The notes below the pieces were generated by a model. That model saw only the letters and a list, made by a program, of their open reading frames with translations. It searched no databases and was not told the DNA's origin. Below are positions 23,525 through 28,712 of a stretch of DNA of 30,628 nt, in pieces (position 1 is the stretch's first letter; every line of letters begins with the position of its first letter). The DNA lies in IMG/VR virus record IMGVR_UViG_3300032236_000115, positions 1-30,628 of that record; one strand, given 5' to 3'. The stretch is from a virus. Both the position numbers and the translations under genes were made by a program.

Positions 23525-23691
23525 AGATCACCTCCAAAATCAATTCCACAATGTTCACAAGTGAAGTACCAAAGCACGTTCACATCATCCAAGGTATGGC
23601 GGGTTAAATCGCCACAATCACGCCCACAAGCAGGGCATTCGTATTCTTCACGCTCGTTTGAGTTGTTCTTTGAACCATTCGATTCGTTCAT
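23521..23691 (-). CDS. Small zinc-ribbon protein
   Basis: A 56-residue protein with CPACG (C19, C22), C26 and CEHCG (C45, C48), the two knuckles of a zinc ribbon, following a polar Asn/Ser/Glu-rich N-terminus. TGGAG lies seven bases before the ATG. The N-terminal third overlaps the previous gene by 44 bases in another frame, and its end overlaps the ERF start as ATGA. A DNA- or RNA-contacting accessory to the recombination genes is plausible, as zinc ribbons often serve in nucleic-acid binding; direct evidence is lacking. Confidence 0.72.
   Translation of the reverse strand: MNESNGSKNNSNEREEYECPACGRDCGDLTRHTLDDVNVLWYFTCEHCGIDFGGDL
23526..23535 (-). promoter_or_regulatory. Extended Shine-Dalgarno of the ERF gene
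   Basis: The leftward strand reads GGAGGTGATC just before the ERF ATG, a ten-base complement of the 16S rRNA 3' end with six bases between the GGAGG core and the start. Other genes in the operon have only 4-6 matching bases. It implies preferential translation of the recombinase, even though this site lies within the last codons of the upstream gene. Confidence 0.8.
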
Positions 23692-23806
23692 TTTGGAACT
23701 CCAATTGTTGACAAAGATAAAAAAGATAAATTTCTAATTCGCGCATTGGGTCTGCTTTTGTTTTGCAGTCCGCAATGATTTCATTGGGATTGTTGCTAGT
23801 GACCAT
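23648..23806 (-). CDS. Small early protein, unknown
   Basis: A 52-residue protein (MVTSNNPNEIIADCKTKADP to FKEQLKRA) with GGGAG seven bases before the ATG. Its C-terminal half is an amphipathic charged helix (LEFQNERIEWFKEQL). It overlaps the preceding gene by 11 bases and the zinc-ribbon gene by 44 bases in a different frame, which is long for this operon. One of the two starts could be wrong, but both have ribosome sites. No family recognised. Confidence 0.62.
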   Translation of the reverse strand: MVTSNNPNEIIADCKTKADPMRELEIYLFYLCQQLEFQNERIEWFKEQLKRA

Positions 23807-24008
23807 GTTTGCGCTCCCACATCATTTCGGCTTGAATGCTTTTAAGTTCCGTTTTGATGTGTTCGGCCTCATGGCACAGGCCACGGATATGGGATTGCAA
23901 TACGCCAACCTGGTAAGCCAGCCGGTCTGCTGCATCTTTGGCGCCATAGCGTTGTGCTGCTTCTTCTGCGTCCGCAATGATGCGGTCTGCTTCTTTATTC
24001 GCTGTCAT
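23796..24008 (-). CDS. Coiled-coil early protein
   Basis: A 70-residue protein starting at the ATG at 24008, which follows GGAG at seven bases. The sequence (MTANKEADRIIADAEEAAQR, then DRLAYQVGVLQSHIRGLCHE and IKTELKSIQAEMMWERKHGH) is almost entirely predicted helix with heptad-like hydrophobic spacing, so it probably dimerises. A longer in-frame start at 24077 lies within the upstream gene. It overlaps its neighbours by 13 and 11 bases. Function unknown. Confidence 0.76.
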   Translation of the reverse strand: MTANKEADRIIADAEEAAQRYGAKDAADRLAYQVGVLQSHIRGLCHEAEHIKTELKSIQAEMMWERKHGH

Positions 24009-24207
24009 CAAGTCGCTCCGAAATGTAATTAGTGATGTAGTTGCGGGTGATGTCGCTGATGTAGTCAATCCAATCAAGTCCGTGATACATCACGCTGTAA
24101 ACCGCCAATGTGTTCATTTCTTTGTCGTAATCGTAGAAAGCCTCAAGCTGTGCGTATTCACCATTGCTTTTCATGTCCCACTCAATTAGCATTGACGTTT
24201 CGCTCAT
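23995..24207 (-). CDS. Small early protein rich in aromatic and acidic residues
   Basis: A 70-residue protein beginning MSETSMLIEWDMKSNGEYAQ, with GGAGGCGGCGT directly upstream and an ATGA overlap with the membrane-peptide gene. It is acidic with many Tyr, Trp and Asp (AFYDYDKEMNTLAVYSVMYH, DWIDYISDITRNYITNYISE). This composition resembles small phage inhibitors that mimic DNA or bind host proteins, but that is speculation from composition. No known motif is visible. A longer frame to 24282 overlaps the whole upstream gene and is rejected. Confidence 0.74.
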   Translation of the reverse strand: MSETSMLIEWDMKSNGEYAQLEAFYDYDKEMNTLAVYSVMYHGLDWIDYISDITRNYITNYISERLDDSE

Positions 24208-24296
24208 ACGCCGCCTCCAACAAAGTAACCAATGGTGTAAGCAATGATGGCAATGCTGATTTGAACAATGATTGCGTCCCAAGTTTCGTTAGTCAT
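24204..24296 (-). CDS. 30-residue membrane peptide
   Basis: A tiny gene (MTNETWDAIIVQISIAIIAY to GGGV) with a clear AAGGAG site and an ATGA overlap with the next gene. After ten polar residues it is one continuous hydrophobic helix ending in three glycines and Val. Because the ribosome site and coupling are good, I consider it real in spite of its length. It resembles small single-helix peptides that modulate membrane proteins; target unknown. Confidence 0.62.
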   Translation of the reverse strand: MTNETWDAIIVQISIAIIAYTIGYFVGGGV

Positions 24297-24307
24297 GTTA
24301 TTGCTCC

Positions 24308-24475
24308 TTAAAGAACGGTAAATTTGCCCAACAATGAACCCATGTTTGTGGGCGTGTTATCTGCATCCCATTTGGGCAAGTCATCAGGCCATTGCATCAT
24401 GCGAGCAATAGCTTGGTAATCTTTTTCAGACAACTGAATTTCTTTTTGATTTTTGCTTGGCGTTTCTTCGTTCAT
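24308..24475 (-). CDS. First gene of the leftward operon, small unknown protein
   Basis: A 55-residue protein (MNEETPSKNQKEIQLSEKDY to LLGKFTVL) with AAAGG five bases before the ATG. It is the first product of the leftward early transcript, lying directly downstream of the divergent control region. It is charged, with a helical centre (EKDYQAIARMMQWPDDLPKW) and no HTH, so it does not look like the CI-type repressor that sometimes occupies this position. The phrase QWPDDLPKWD is distinctive but I cannot link it to a family. Confidence 0.74.
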   Translation of the reverse strand: MNEETPSKNQKEIQLSEKDYQAIARMMQWPDDLPKWDADNTPTNMGSLLGKFTVL

Positions 24476-24497
24476 AAAAACCTTTCTGGGGTCAAAA

Positions 24498-24515
24498 CAT
24501 CACGATGTTGTGATG
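24498..24515. promoter_or_regulatory. Operator candidate CATCAC-N6-GTGATG
   Basis: A perfect 6-bp inverted repeat with a 6-base centre (18 bp overall), the size of a typical repressor half-site pair. It lies just downstream of the leftward -10 box, between promoter and first gene, so binding would block transcript initiation or elongation. Possible ligands are the Cro-like protein at 24633 or a host or unlinked regulator. Confidence 0.5.
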
Positions 24516-24520
24516 CCTCA

Positions 24521-24548
24521 ATCATAGCGCAGAATTAAGCAGGCTTAA
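24521..24548 (-). promoter_or_regulatory. Leftward early promoter with overlapping inverted repeat
   Basis: On the leftward strand a TATGAT (-10, complement of 24521-24526) is preceded by TTAAGC at 16 bases (24543-24548), which is only a partial -35. The inverted repeat TTAAGC-AG-GCTTAA (24535-24548) lies exactly over that -35, so a bound regulator would occlude polymerase. No other good promoter is visible for the leftward operon. Confidence 0.5.
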
Positions 24549-24554
24549 CACTAT

Positions 24555-24595
24555 TTGAGCAAATAAAGTTGCGAAATGCTATAGGGAAAACCCTA
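24555..24595 (+). promoter_or_regulatory. Rightward promoter candidate with TAGGG-A4-CCCTA operator
   Basis: TTGAGC (24555-24560) is followed after 19 bases by TATAGG (24580-24585), preceded by TG at 24577-24578 to form an extended -10. The inverted repeat TAGGG-AAAA-CCCTA (24582-24595) overlaps the -10, and AATGCT flanks it directly on both sides (24575-24580 and 24595-24600). The arrangement fits an autoregulated promoter for the Cro-like gene. The long spacer makes the exact boxes uncertain. Confidence 0.45.
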
Positions 24596-24632
24596 ATGCT
24601 TAAAAGATGTTTAGCTAGCTTACAATGCGAGG

Positions 24633-24788
24633 ATGGACAAAAGAGAAGCAATCAAGCGGGCTGGCTCGGCAAGCGCATTGGCAAAAATCTTGGGCGTTAC
24701 TCGCTCTGCTGTATCGCAATGGAAATACATTCCAGAAGCCAGGCTGTGGCAATTGAAAGCCATGCGGCCTGAATGGTTTTTAGTGTAA
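24633..24788 (+). CDS. Cro-like helix-turn-helix regulator
   Basis: A 51-residue protein made almost only of a Cro-type HTH: MDKREAIKRAGSASALAKIL then GVTRSAVSQWKYIPEARLWQ. The turn at ILGVTRSAVSQW is the recognition element, followed by EARLWQLKAMRPEWF. This is the single-domain Cro/YdaS-like plan of a DNA-binding repressor. GAGG ends only a base or two before the ATG, too close for a normal ribosome site; TACAAT at 24621-24626 would place a transcript start near the ATG, so a leaderless mRNA is possible. It probably binds the nearby inverted repeats. The absence of a partner CI gene is discussed separately. Confidence 0.87.
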   Translation: MDKREAIKRAGSASALAKILGVTRSAVSQWKYIPEARLWQLKAMRPEWFLV

Positions 24789-24841
24789 GATTGTGCGAAA
24801 CCCGGCTAGATTGAGAGTAGCTACTCAGTCGAAAAGCGTCA

Positions 24842-24888
24842 CACCCCCGCAGCCGGAGTTTCCTTTTTTTGGGGTGCTTTTTGGGGTG
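24842..24888 (+). promoter_or_regulatory. Possible attenuator before the HNH gene
   Basis: CACCCC (24842-24847) can pair with GGGGTG at 24871-24876, which is followed by CTTTTT, or with a second GGGGTG at 24883-24888 that forms the ribosome site of the HNH gene. A T7 run (24864-24870) lies in the loop. The two choices would give a terminator-like hairpin or a sequestered ribosome site. It is 23-35 bases from arm to arm, so both are modest in stability. Confidence 0.35.
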
Positions 24889-24892
24889 AACT

Positions 24893-25423
24893 ATGCGAAA
24901 GCCTATTGGCAAAAAGCTGCGTTTTGATGTTTTCAAACGCGATGATTTTACTTGTGCATATTGCGGTTCTACACCGCCATCTGTGGTTCTTCAGGTTGAC
25001 CATATTTTTCCCGTTTCTCAAGGCGGGACGAACAGCATTGACAATTTAATTACCAGTTGCCAGCCGTGCAATATTGGAAAAGGCGCTACTGATTTATCGG
25101 CTATTCCACAAAGTCTAAAAGAAAAATCTGAATTGGTGGCAGAGCAAGAGGCTCAGATAAAAGGCTATTACCAAATCATGCAAGAAAAAGAGAGCAGGCT
25201 AGAGGCAGAAATGTGGGTCATTGCTGACATCATTGAAACCAATAGTTCACAGGATGGCATGAAGCGTCAATGGCTTTCAAGCATTAAAAGATTTGTGTCT
25301 CAACTCGGCTTTTACGAAACAAAAAATGCCGCTGAAATTGCTAGAGACAAGTTTTCATGGGGTGGAAAAAAGACTTTTTTATATTTTTGTGGCATTTGTC
25401 ACAACAAGTTGAGGGCTGAATAA
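24893..25423 (+). CDS. HNH endonuclease
   Basis: A 176-residue protein. The N-terminal 65 residues are a textbook HNH domain: LRFDVFKRDDFTCAYCGSTP (C21, C24), VDHIFPVSQGG (D36, H37), NLITSCQPCN (N51, C56, C59, N60). The two CxxC pairs hold a structural zinc and the His plus Asn residues form the active site. The C-terminal half is a Glu/Gln-rich coiled coil (KSELVAEQEAQIKGYYQIMQ) then a basic domain ending in CGICHNK, which may bind DNA. Here it sits ahead of replication genes rather than next to terminase, so a role in host DNA degradation or as a selfish homing-type nuclease is possible. GGGGTGAAC precedes the start; its stop overlaps the next ATG. Confidence 0.9.
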   Translation: MRKPIGKKLRFDVFKRDDFTCAYCGSTPPSVVLQVDHIFPVSQGGTNSIDNLITSCQPCNIGKGATDLSAIPQSLKEKSELVAEQEAQIKGYYQIMQEKESRLEAEMWVIADIIETNSSQDGMKRQWLSSIKRFVSQLGFYETKNAAEIARDKFSWGGKKTFLYFCGICHNKLRAE

Positions 25424-26130
25424 TGGCACGCATTCGCACTATTAAGCCCGAATTTTGGCGCGATGAATCATTGGCTTCTGTATCAAGTGAAGCCTGTTTG
25501 CTGGCAATTGGATTACTCAATCATTGTGATGATGAAGGCTATTTCAACGCTAATCCAAAATTGGTGGAGTCAGACATTTTTCCTTTGCGTGAATTGTCCA
25601 GTACGACTACTGTATTGCTACAGGAGTTGTCCTCTATTGGTTATATTTCCATGTTTCAAGGCTCAGATGGCAAGGTATATGGAGCAGTGACAAATTTTGA
25701 GAAGCATCAAGTCATAAACAAGAAAAGTCTTAGCAAAATCAAGCACTTATGTGAATTACCATACCATTCCGGTAGTGTTCCTGTAGTGCTACCTATAGGA
25801 AAGGAAAGGAAAGGAAGTGGAAATGGAAAGGAAAATAATACAGTCGCCCCGCCGTTCGGCGTGACGGATTCTGTTTGGCAGGATTGGTTAAAGCTAAGAA
25901 AAGCAAAAAAGGCGGCAGTCACCCAAACCGCAATAGACGGGATACAGCGCGAAGCGGACAAAGCAGGTGTAAGCCTACAGGTCGCCTTAGAAACTTGCTG
26001 TGAGCGCGGCTGGACGGGTTTTAAGGCCGAATGGATGCAATCCAAGCCAACATTGCAAGACAAGAACCTTGGCGCGGCTCGGGCCATCTTTGGTGACGAA
26101 AGGAACTTCAATGTCCTCAAAATTACCTGA
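25423..26130 (+). CDS. Replisome-organiser-like replication initiation protein
   Basis: A 235-residue protein starting MARIRTIKPEFWRDESLASV, a signature of phage replication proteins with an N-terminal winged helix (LAIGLLNHCDDEGYFNANPK, LVESDIFPLRELSS). The middle contains a short Gly/Lys/Asn linker (KERKGSGNGKENN). The C-terminal domain begins WQDWLKLRKAKKAAVTQTAI and continues with DGIQREADKAGVSLQVALET and GWTGFKAEWM, a widely distributed module in phage replication and primosome-like proteins. Its partner is probably the next gene, which could load the helicase. The protein presumably binds the phage origin, which is not identifiable here; origins of this type often lie within the gene itself. 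Confidence 0.82.
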   Translation: MARIRTIKPEFWRDESLASVSSEACLLAIGLLNHCDDEGYFNANPKLVESDIFPLRELSSTTTVLLQELSSIGYISMFQGSDGKVYGAVTNFEKHQVINKKSLSKIKHLCELPYHSGSVPVVLPIGKERKGSGNGKENNTVAPPFGVTDSVWQDWLKLRKAKKAAVTQTAIDGIQREADKAGVSLQVALETCCERGWTGFKAEWMQSKPTLQDKNLGAARAIFGDERNFNVLKIT

Positions 26131-26479
26131 TGGCTGGATTCAACGCATATTTGCGACCATGCAAGGCAACTACGGCACTCGGTTTATGAATCAATGGAAA
26201 ACAGGCCAGGTGCTGCCAGATGGGTCAGACGCTGGCGTAGTAAACGCAATGAATCATTGGTCGGAAAAGATGGCGGGAACAAGCGCCGCGACCATCAAAC
26301 GGGCTTTGGAAAACTTGCCCGAGGAACCGCCAAGCCTGCCGCAGTTTATGGCTCTGCTGCGCCGTAGCTATGTTGAGCCGCCTGTTTTGCGATTGGGCAA
26401 TGAACTGACTGCGGAACAGATGGCGGCAAACAAGCGCCGCATTGCCGAATTAATTGCGAAGGTAAAAAGCAATGTTTGA
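26111..26479 (+). CDS. Possible helicase loader, lambda P-like
   Basis: A 122-residue protein. Frames extend to 26000 inside the previous gene, but the ATG at 26111 has AAAGGAAC upstream. The pattern WIQRIFATMQGNYGTRFMNQ, then VVNAMNHWSEKMAGTSAATI and LPEEPPSLPQFMALLRRSY resembles the C-terminal architecture of replication protein P-type loaders (a Trp-rich helix, then PPSLPQF before a C-terminal helix). Lambda P recruits host DnaB. Position directly after a replisome organiser supports this. It is smaller than P (about 233 residues), so it is a core-only or distant relative. Confidence 0.6.
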   Translation: MSSKLPDGWIQRIFATMQGNYGTRFMNQWKTGQVLPDGSDAGVVNAMNHWSEKMAGTSAATIKRALENLPEEPPSLPQFMALLRRSYVEPPVLRLGNELTAEQMAANKRRIAELIAKVKSNV

Positions 26480-26651
26480 CTACGAAAAAATCCGCAGGAC
26501 AACTTTTGCGGAATATGTGCGTCTATGCCGCTTGCCTGCTTGGAAAGAATGGGCATGGGCTGAAGTCAAGCGCATGGATGAAGAAGAATTGTTTAAGGGC
26601 ATAAAAGCCCATGTTTTGGAGCAAATGAATGCGACACGCAGCAAGGGTTGA
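26472..26651 (+). CDS. Small basic protein after the loader
   Basis: A 59-residue protein (MFDYEKIRRTTFAEYVRLCR to MNATRSKG) with AAGGT eight bases before the ATG and an eight-base overlap with the loader gene. It is Arg/Lys/Trp-rich, with the segment PAWKEWAWAEVKRMDEEELF forming a probable amphipathic helix. Its 3' end overlaps the nuclease gene by 23 bases. Family unknown. A nucleic-acid-binding accessory role is compatible with the basic charge but unproven. Confidence 0.68.
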   Translation: MFDYEKIRRTTFAEYVRLCRLPAWKEWAWAEVKRMDEEELFKGIKAHVLEQMNATRSKG

Positions 26652-26922
26652 CGGGAATCAAGCCGAGATAGTTGCCGCACTAAGGGCATCAGGAGCCTCT
26701 GTATTCGTTCTAAAGCTGCCGGTAGACCTGTTGGTAGGCTACGCGGGGAAAACTGCCTTAGTCGAAGTCAAAGACTCGACCACCTCATACGGTAAAAAAG
26801 GGTTAAATGTTAAGCAAAGCGCGTTTTTAATGGGTTGGAATGGTGGGACAGTCGCTTTGATTGACTCGGTAGAAGCCGCGCAAAACTTGATAAGGATGAT
26901 GAGTGATAGTCCACCTGTATAG
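26629..26922 (+). CDS. PD-(D/E)xK nuclease, resolvase-like
   Basis: A 97-residue nuclease-fold protein. N10-E13 (GNQAEIVAALR) begins the first helix; D33 (PVDLLVGYAGKT) and E46-x-K48 (LVEVKD) form the D-x12-E-x-K core on adjacent strands. The end of the fold reads SAFLMGWNGGTVALIDSVEA. The size is minimal for this fold, similar to small VRR-NUC-like or Holliday-junction-resolving nucleases in phage recombination modules. GGAGCAAATGA precedes the ATG. It lies directly before NinB, consistent with recombination and branched DNA processing during packaging-linked replication. Confidence 0.8.
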   Translation: MRHAARVDGNQAEIVAALRASGASVFVLKLPVDLLVGYAGKTALVEVKDSTTSYGKKGLNVKQSAFLMGWNGGTVALIDSVEAAQNLIRMMSDSPPV

Positions 26923-27304
26923 CCCAACTCAAGCCGCAACGGTCATGAAAGACCTATGGCCTACAGTAAAGGAATCGCTTGCGCTTGGTAAAAAGATGCG
27001 CTTGGAAATAAAGCAAAGTAGGCGCAGTACCGAGCAAAACGATATGTTTCATTCCATCATTGCCCAAATTGCTCAAAAAATGGGCGAAGCAGGGTCAACA
27101 TGGACAGCCGACGATTGGAAACGTTTGCTAATAGACCAATGGGCGCATGAAACTAGACGCAAAATTGGGAAAGTCGCCCCAAGCCTAGATGGTGAACGGG
27201 TGGTGCAGCTTGGCCTACAGTCTCACAAATTCACGGTGGAGGACTCAAGCGAATTTATAGAATTTTTAATTGCCTGGGCAACTAATAAAGGAATTGATGT
27301 ATGA
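26903..27304 (+). CDS. ninB: NinB recombination protein
   Basis: A 133-residue protein starting with GTG at 26903 after AAGGA, overlapping the nuclease gene by 20 bases. The segments KMRLEIKQSRRSTEQNDMFH, WTADDWKRLLIDQW and RKIGKVAPSLDGERVVQLG are the fingerprint of NinB (lambda Orf), a single-strand DNA and SSB-binding recombination mediator. The C-terminal helix (DSSEFIEFLIAWATNKGIDV) completes the family length. It should cooperate with the ERF recombinase and the phage SSB-like protein; interaction with SSB is known for the family. The stop overlaps the zinc-ribbon gene as ATGA. Confidence 0.92.
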   Translation: MIVHLYSPTQAATVMKDLWPTVKESLALGKKMRLEIKQSRRSTEQNDMFHSIIAQIAQKMGEAGSTWTADDWKRLLIDQWAHETRRKIGKVAPSLDGERVVQLGLQSHKFTVEDSSEFIEFLIAWATNKGIDV

Positions 27305-27492
27305 AATGCCCTGTATGCGGCGCGTGGACTTTTGTAAAACAAACGATAGTAAAAGATGACAACACAAGAAAAAGACGATATGAATGTGGAAATGAACACC
27401 GATTTTGGACGCTCGAAACAATCCTATGTGAGAAGCAAAAAGCTATTAAAAGCCGCCCGCGCTTTACCATGCCAGCATTGCGGGCAGGATGA
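27301..27492 (+). CDS. Zinc-ribbon protein overlapping the YbcO-like gene
   Basis: A 63-residue protein: MKCPVCGAWTFVKQTIVKDD carries C3 and C6; C29 and H33 (YECGNEHRFW) complete a CCCH-type knuckle. Similar short ribbon proteins beginning CPVCG with an RRYEC-NEHRF block are common in phages, often near recombination genes, and resemble the ribbon of NrdR. The C-terminal 20-odd residues are basic and lie wholly inside the overlap. The first 43 residues contain the domain; the rest could be a by-product of the overlap with the gene at 27356. ATGA overlap with ninB supports its start. Confidence 0.74.
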   Translation: MKCPVCGAWTFVKQTIVKDDNTRKRRYECGNEHRFWTLETILCEKQKAIKSRPRFTMPALRAG

Positions 27493-27724
27493 TGGGACTG
27501 TGGTCGCAGCACATACAAATTGGGGTGGCGGCAAAGGAAGGGGCATCAAAGCCTCAGACGATTTGATAGCCAGCCTGTGTTTTCGGTGTCACTTTGACCT
27601 AGATCAAGGCGCAAGTTTGACCAAGAACGAACGCCAGGCTTTATGGCAAGCCGCCCATGAACGGACGGTCAAAAAATTATGCGACAATGGATTGTGGCCC
27701 ATTGACGTACCTATCCCTTTGTGA
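27356..27724 (+). CDS. YbcO-like (DUF1364-type) nuclease, HNH fold
   Basis: Up to 122 residues; possible starts are the ATGs at 27356, 27380 and 27392, none with a strong ribosome site. The core LPCQHCGQDDGTVVAAHTNW (C39, C42, H53 from the first ATG) and ASLCFRCHFDLDQG (C75, C78, H79) matches DUF1364 proteins like YbcO, an HNH-type, zinc-dependent nuclease often following NinB in lambdoid phages. The segment GGGKGRGIKASDDL is family-typical. The C-terminal part is helical and basic. It overlaps the zinc-ribbon gene in a different frame by 101-137 bases depending on the start. Function: probable recombination/repair nuclease. Confidence 0.85.
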   Translation: MTTQEKDDMNVEMNTDFGRSKQSYVRSKKLLKAARALPCQHCGQDDGTVVAAHTNWGGGKGRGIKASDDLIASLCFRCHFDLDQGASLTKNERQALWQAAHERTVKKLCDNGLWPIDVPIPL

Positions 27725-27736
27725 GATATTAAGCAA

Positions 27737-28096
27737 ATGAACGACGAAATGGCAGAATTTGCAAGTGCTTTGCTGCATAGCAGCACGGTTACCCATTTCA
27801 TGCACTGGTCGACGAACTCTTATGCCAAGCACAAAGCCTTGGCAAAGTATTACGAAGGCATCATCGACCTTACCGACCAGCTAGTCGAAGCGTACATGGG
27901 CCGGTACGAACAGCTTAAAAAATTCCCTTCTGAGTTTCACAACGCCGACGATCCGTTGAAATACTTAGAGGGCATCAAATCCTTTGTGGCAGAGGCAAGA
28001 ACGCAGCTTCCGCAGGATACAGCCCTGCAAAATCTCATTGATGAAATTGCAGACTTAATCAACTCCACAGTTTATAAACTCAAGTATTTGGAGTAA
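27737..28096 (+). CDS. Helical protein of the DUF5856 type
   Basis: A 119-residue, all-helical protein. The motif LLHSSTVTHFMHWSTNSYAK then HKALAKYYEGIIDLTDQLVE and YMGRYEQLKKFP recalls a phage family (DUF5856-like) with a ferritin/Dps-like spacing of His and Glu (H14, H20, H32, E40, E51). Metal binding is possible but the residues are not in a canonical diiron pattern. It begins 12 bases after the YbcO-like gene, with a weak ribosome site, and opens the pre-terminase accessory block. The family name is from memory and its function is not established. Confidence 0.68.
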   Translation: MNDEMAEFASALLHSSTVTHFMHWSTNSYAKHKALAKYYEGIIDLTDQLVEAYMGRYEQLKKFPSEFHNADDPLKYLEGIKSFVAEARTQLPQDTALQNLIDEIADLINSTVYKLKYLE

Positions 28097-28098
28097 TC

Positions 28099-28398
28099 AT
28101 GAAAAGCAAACAAGTCCACCACCATATGCAAAAAGCCATGCACCACATGGCCCAAGCCCACAAACACCATTCTTCGCATGAAATCATGACCGGCGAACCC
28201 AAAGGTTACGGCACTCATGCTGAAATGCGTGGAGATGCCACTAAAGCCGATTCGTCTGGCGAACGTAAAGAAAAGCTGATCCATCACATGGTCGCTGACG
28301 CTAAAGAAAACAAGCCCATGTCCAAACATGAAGACTTGTCTGGTGGTCGCCACGACGATGGTCATTGCTACGTCCACGAGCGTAGCAGCTACCAATAA
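28099..28398 (+). CDS. Histidine- and methionine-rich protein
   Basis: A 99-residue hydrophilic protein with 16 histidines, concentrated in the first 30 residues (HHHMQKAMHHMAQAHKHHSS) and again near the C-terminus (HDDGHCYVHE), plus eight methionines. It begins two bases after the helical gene's stop. The composition suggests divalent metal binding or a poly-cationic, pH-sensitive tail; no signal peptide or fold is recognised. A few phages encode His-rich small virion proteins, but no equivalence is claimed. The middle (KGYGTHAEMRGDATKADSSG) is polar and probably disordered. Confidence 0.75.
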   Translation: MKSKQVHHHMQKAMHHMAQAHKHHSSHEIMTGEPKGYGTHAEMRGDATKADSSGERKEKLIHHMVADAKENKPMSKHEDLSGGRHDDGHCYVHERSSYQ

Positions 28399-28402
28399 AA
28401 GC

Positions 28403-28435
28403 GATGCCCTACTGGTCATAACCCAGTAAGGCATC
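28403..28435. promoter_or_regulatory. Long inverted repeat between His-rich and four-Cys genes
   Basis: GATGCC-C-TACTGG (28403-28415) faces CCAGTA-A-GGCATC (28423-28435) across a seven-base loop (TCATAAC): a 13-bp stem with a single internal mismatch. No T-run follows, so it is not a canonical terminator. It may be an RNA processing, stability or attenuation element, or a protein-binding site. It occupies half of the 65-base gap here. Confidence 0.7.
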
Positions 28436-28463
28436 TAGCCATCTAATTAAGTAAGGTAACTAA

Positions 28464-28712
28464 ATGGTTGCATCAGATTTTAAATGCGGAAACTGCGAAT
28501 ATTTTGTAGACCGCCAAATTATGGGCGTTTGTCGCCTGTATCCATTAACACAAAATAAGCACGAATCCGATTGGTGTGGTCAGCATCAGGAAAAGCAAGT
28601 AAAGATGGTCAAGTTGCCGGTGTACGACATCATGACCGACCAAACAACGGAAGTAATGGCCCGTCCTAAACGCAAATACACAAGGAAATCAGATGTTTCG
28701 ACCGCTGAATGA
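28464..28712 (+). CDS. Four-cysteine small metal-binding-type protein
   Basis: An 82-residue protein with AAGG seven bases before the ATG. Four cysteines are arranged C8-x2-C11-x11-C23-x14-C38 (FKCGNCEYF, GVCRLYP, SDWCGQH), a pattern of small zinc- or iron-binding proteins widespread in phages, where GxCRxYP and DWCG are conserved. The C-terminal half is basic (ARPKRKYTRKSDVS), compatible with nucleic-acid contact. Its end overlaps the GroES-like gene by 20 bases. Function is unknown. Confidence 0.8.
   Translation: MVASDFKCGNCEYFVDRQIMGVCRLYPLTQNKHESDWCGQHQEKQVKMVKLPVYDIMTDQTTEVMARPKRKYTRKSDVSTAE

Noticed and set aside
24476-24632. Phage attachment site or lysogeny module
   Set aside because: No integrase or excisionase is visible anywhere, and the repeats here are short inverted repeats by promoters, which fits operators better than att sites.
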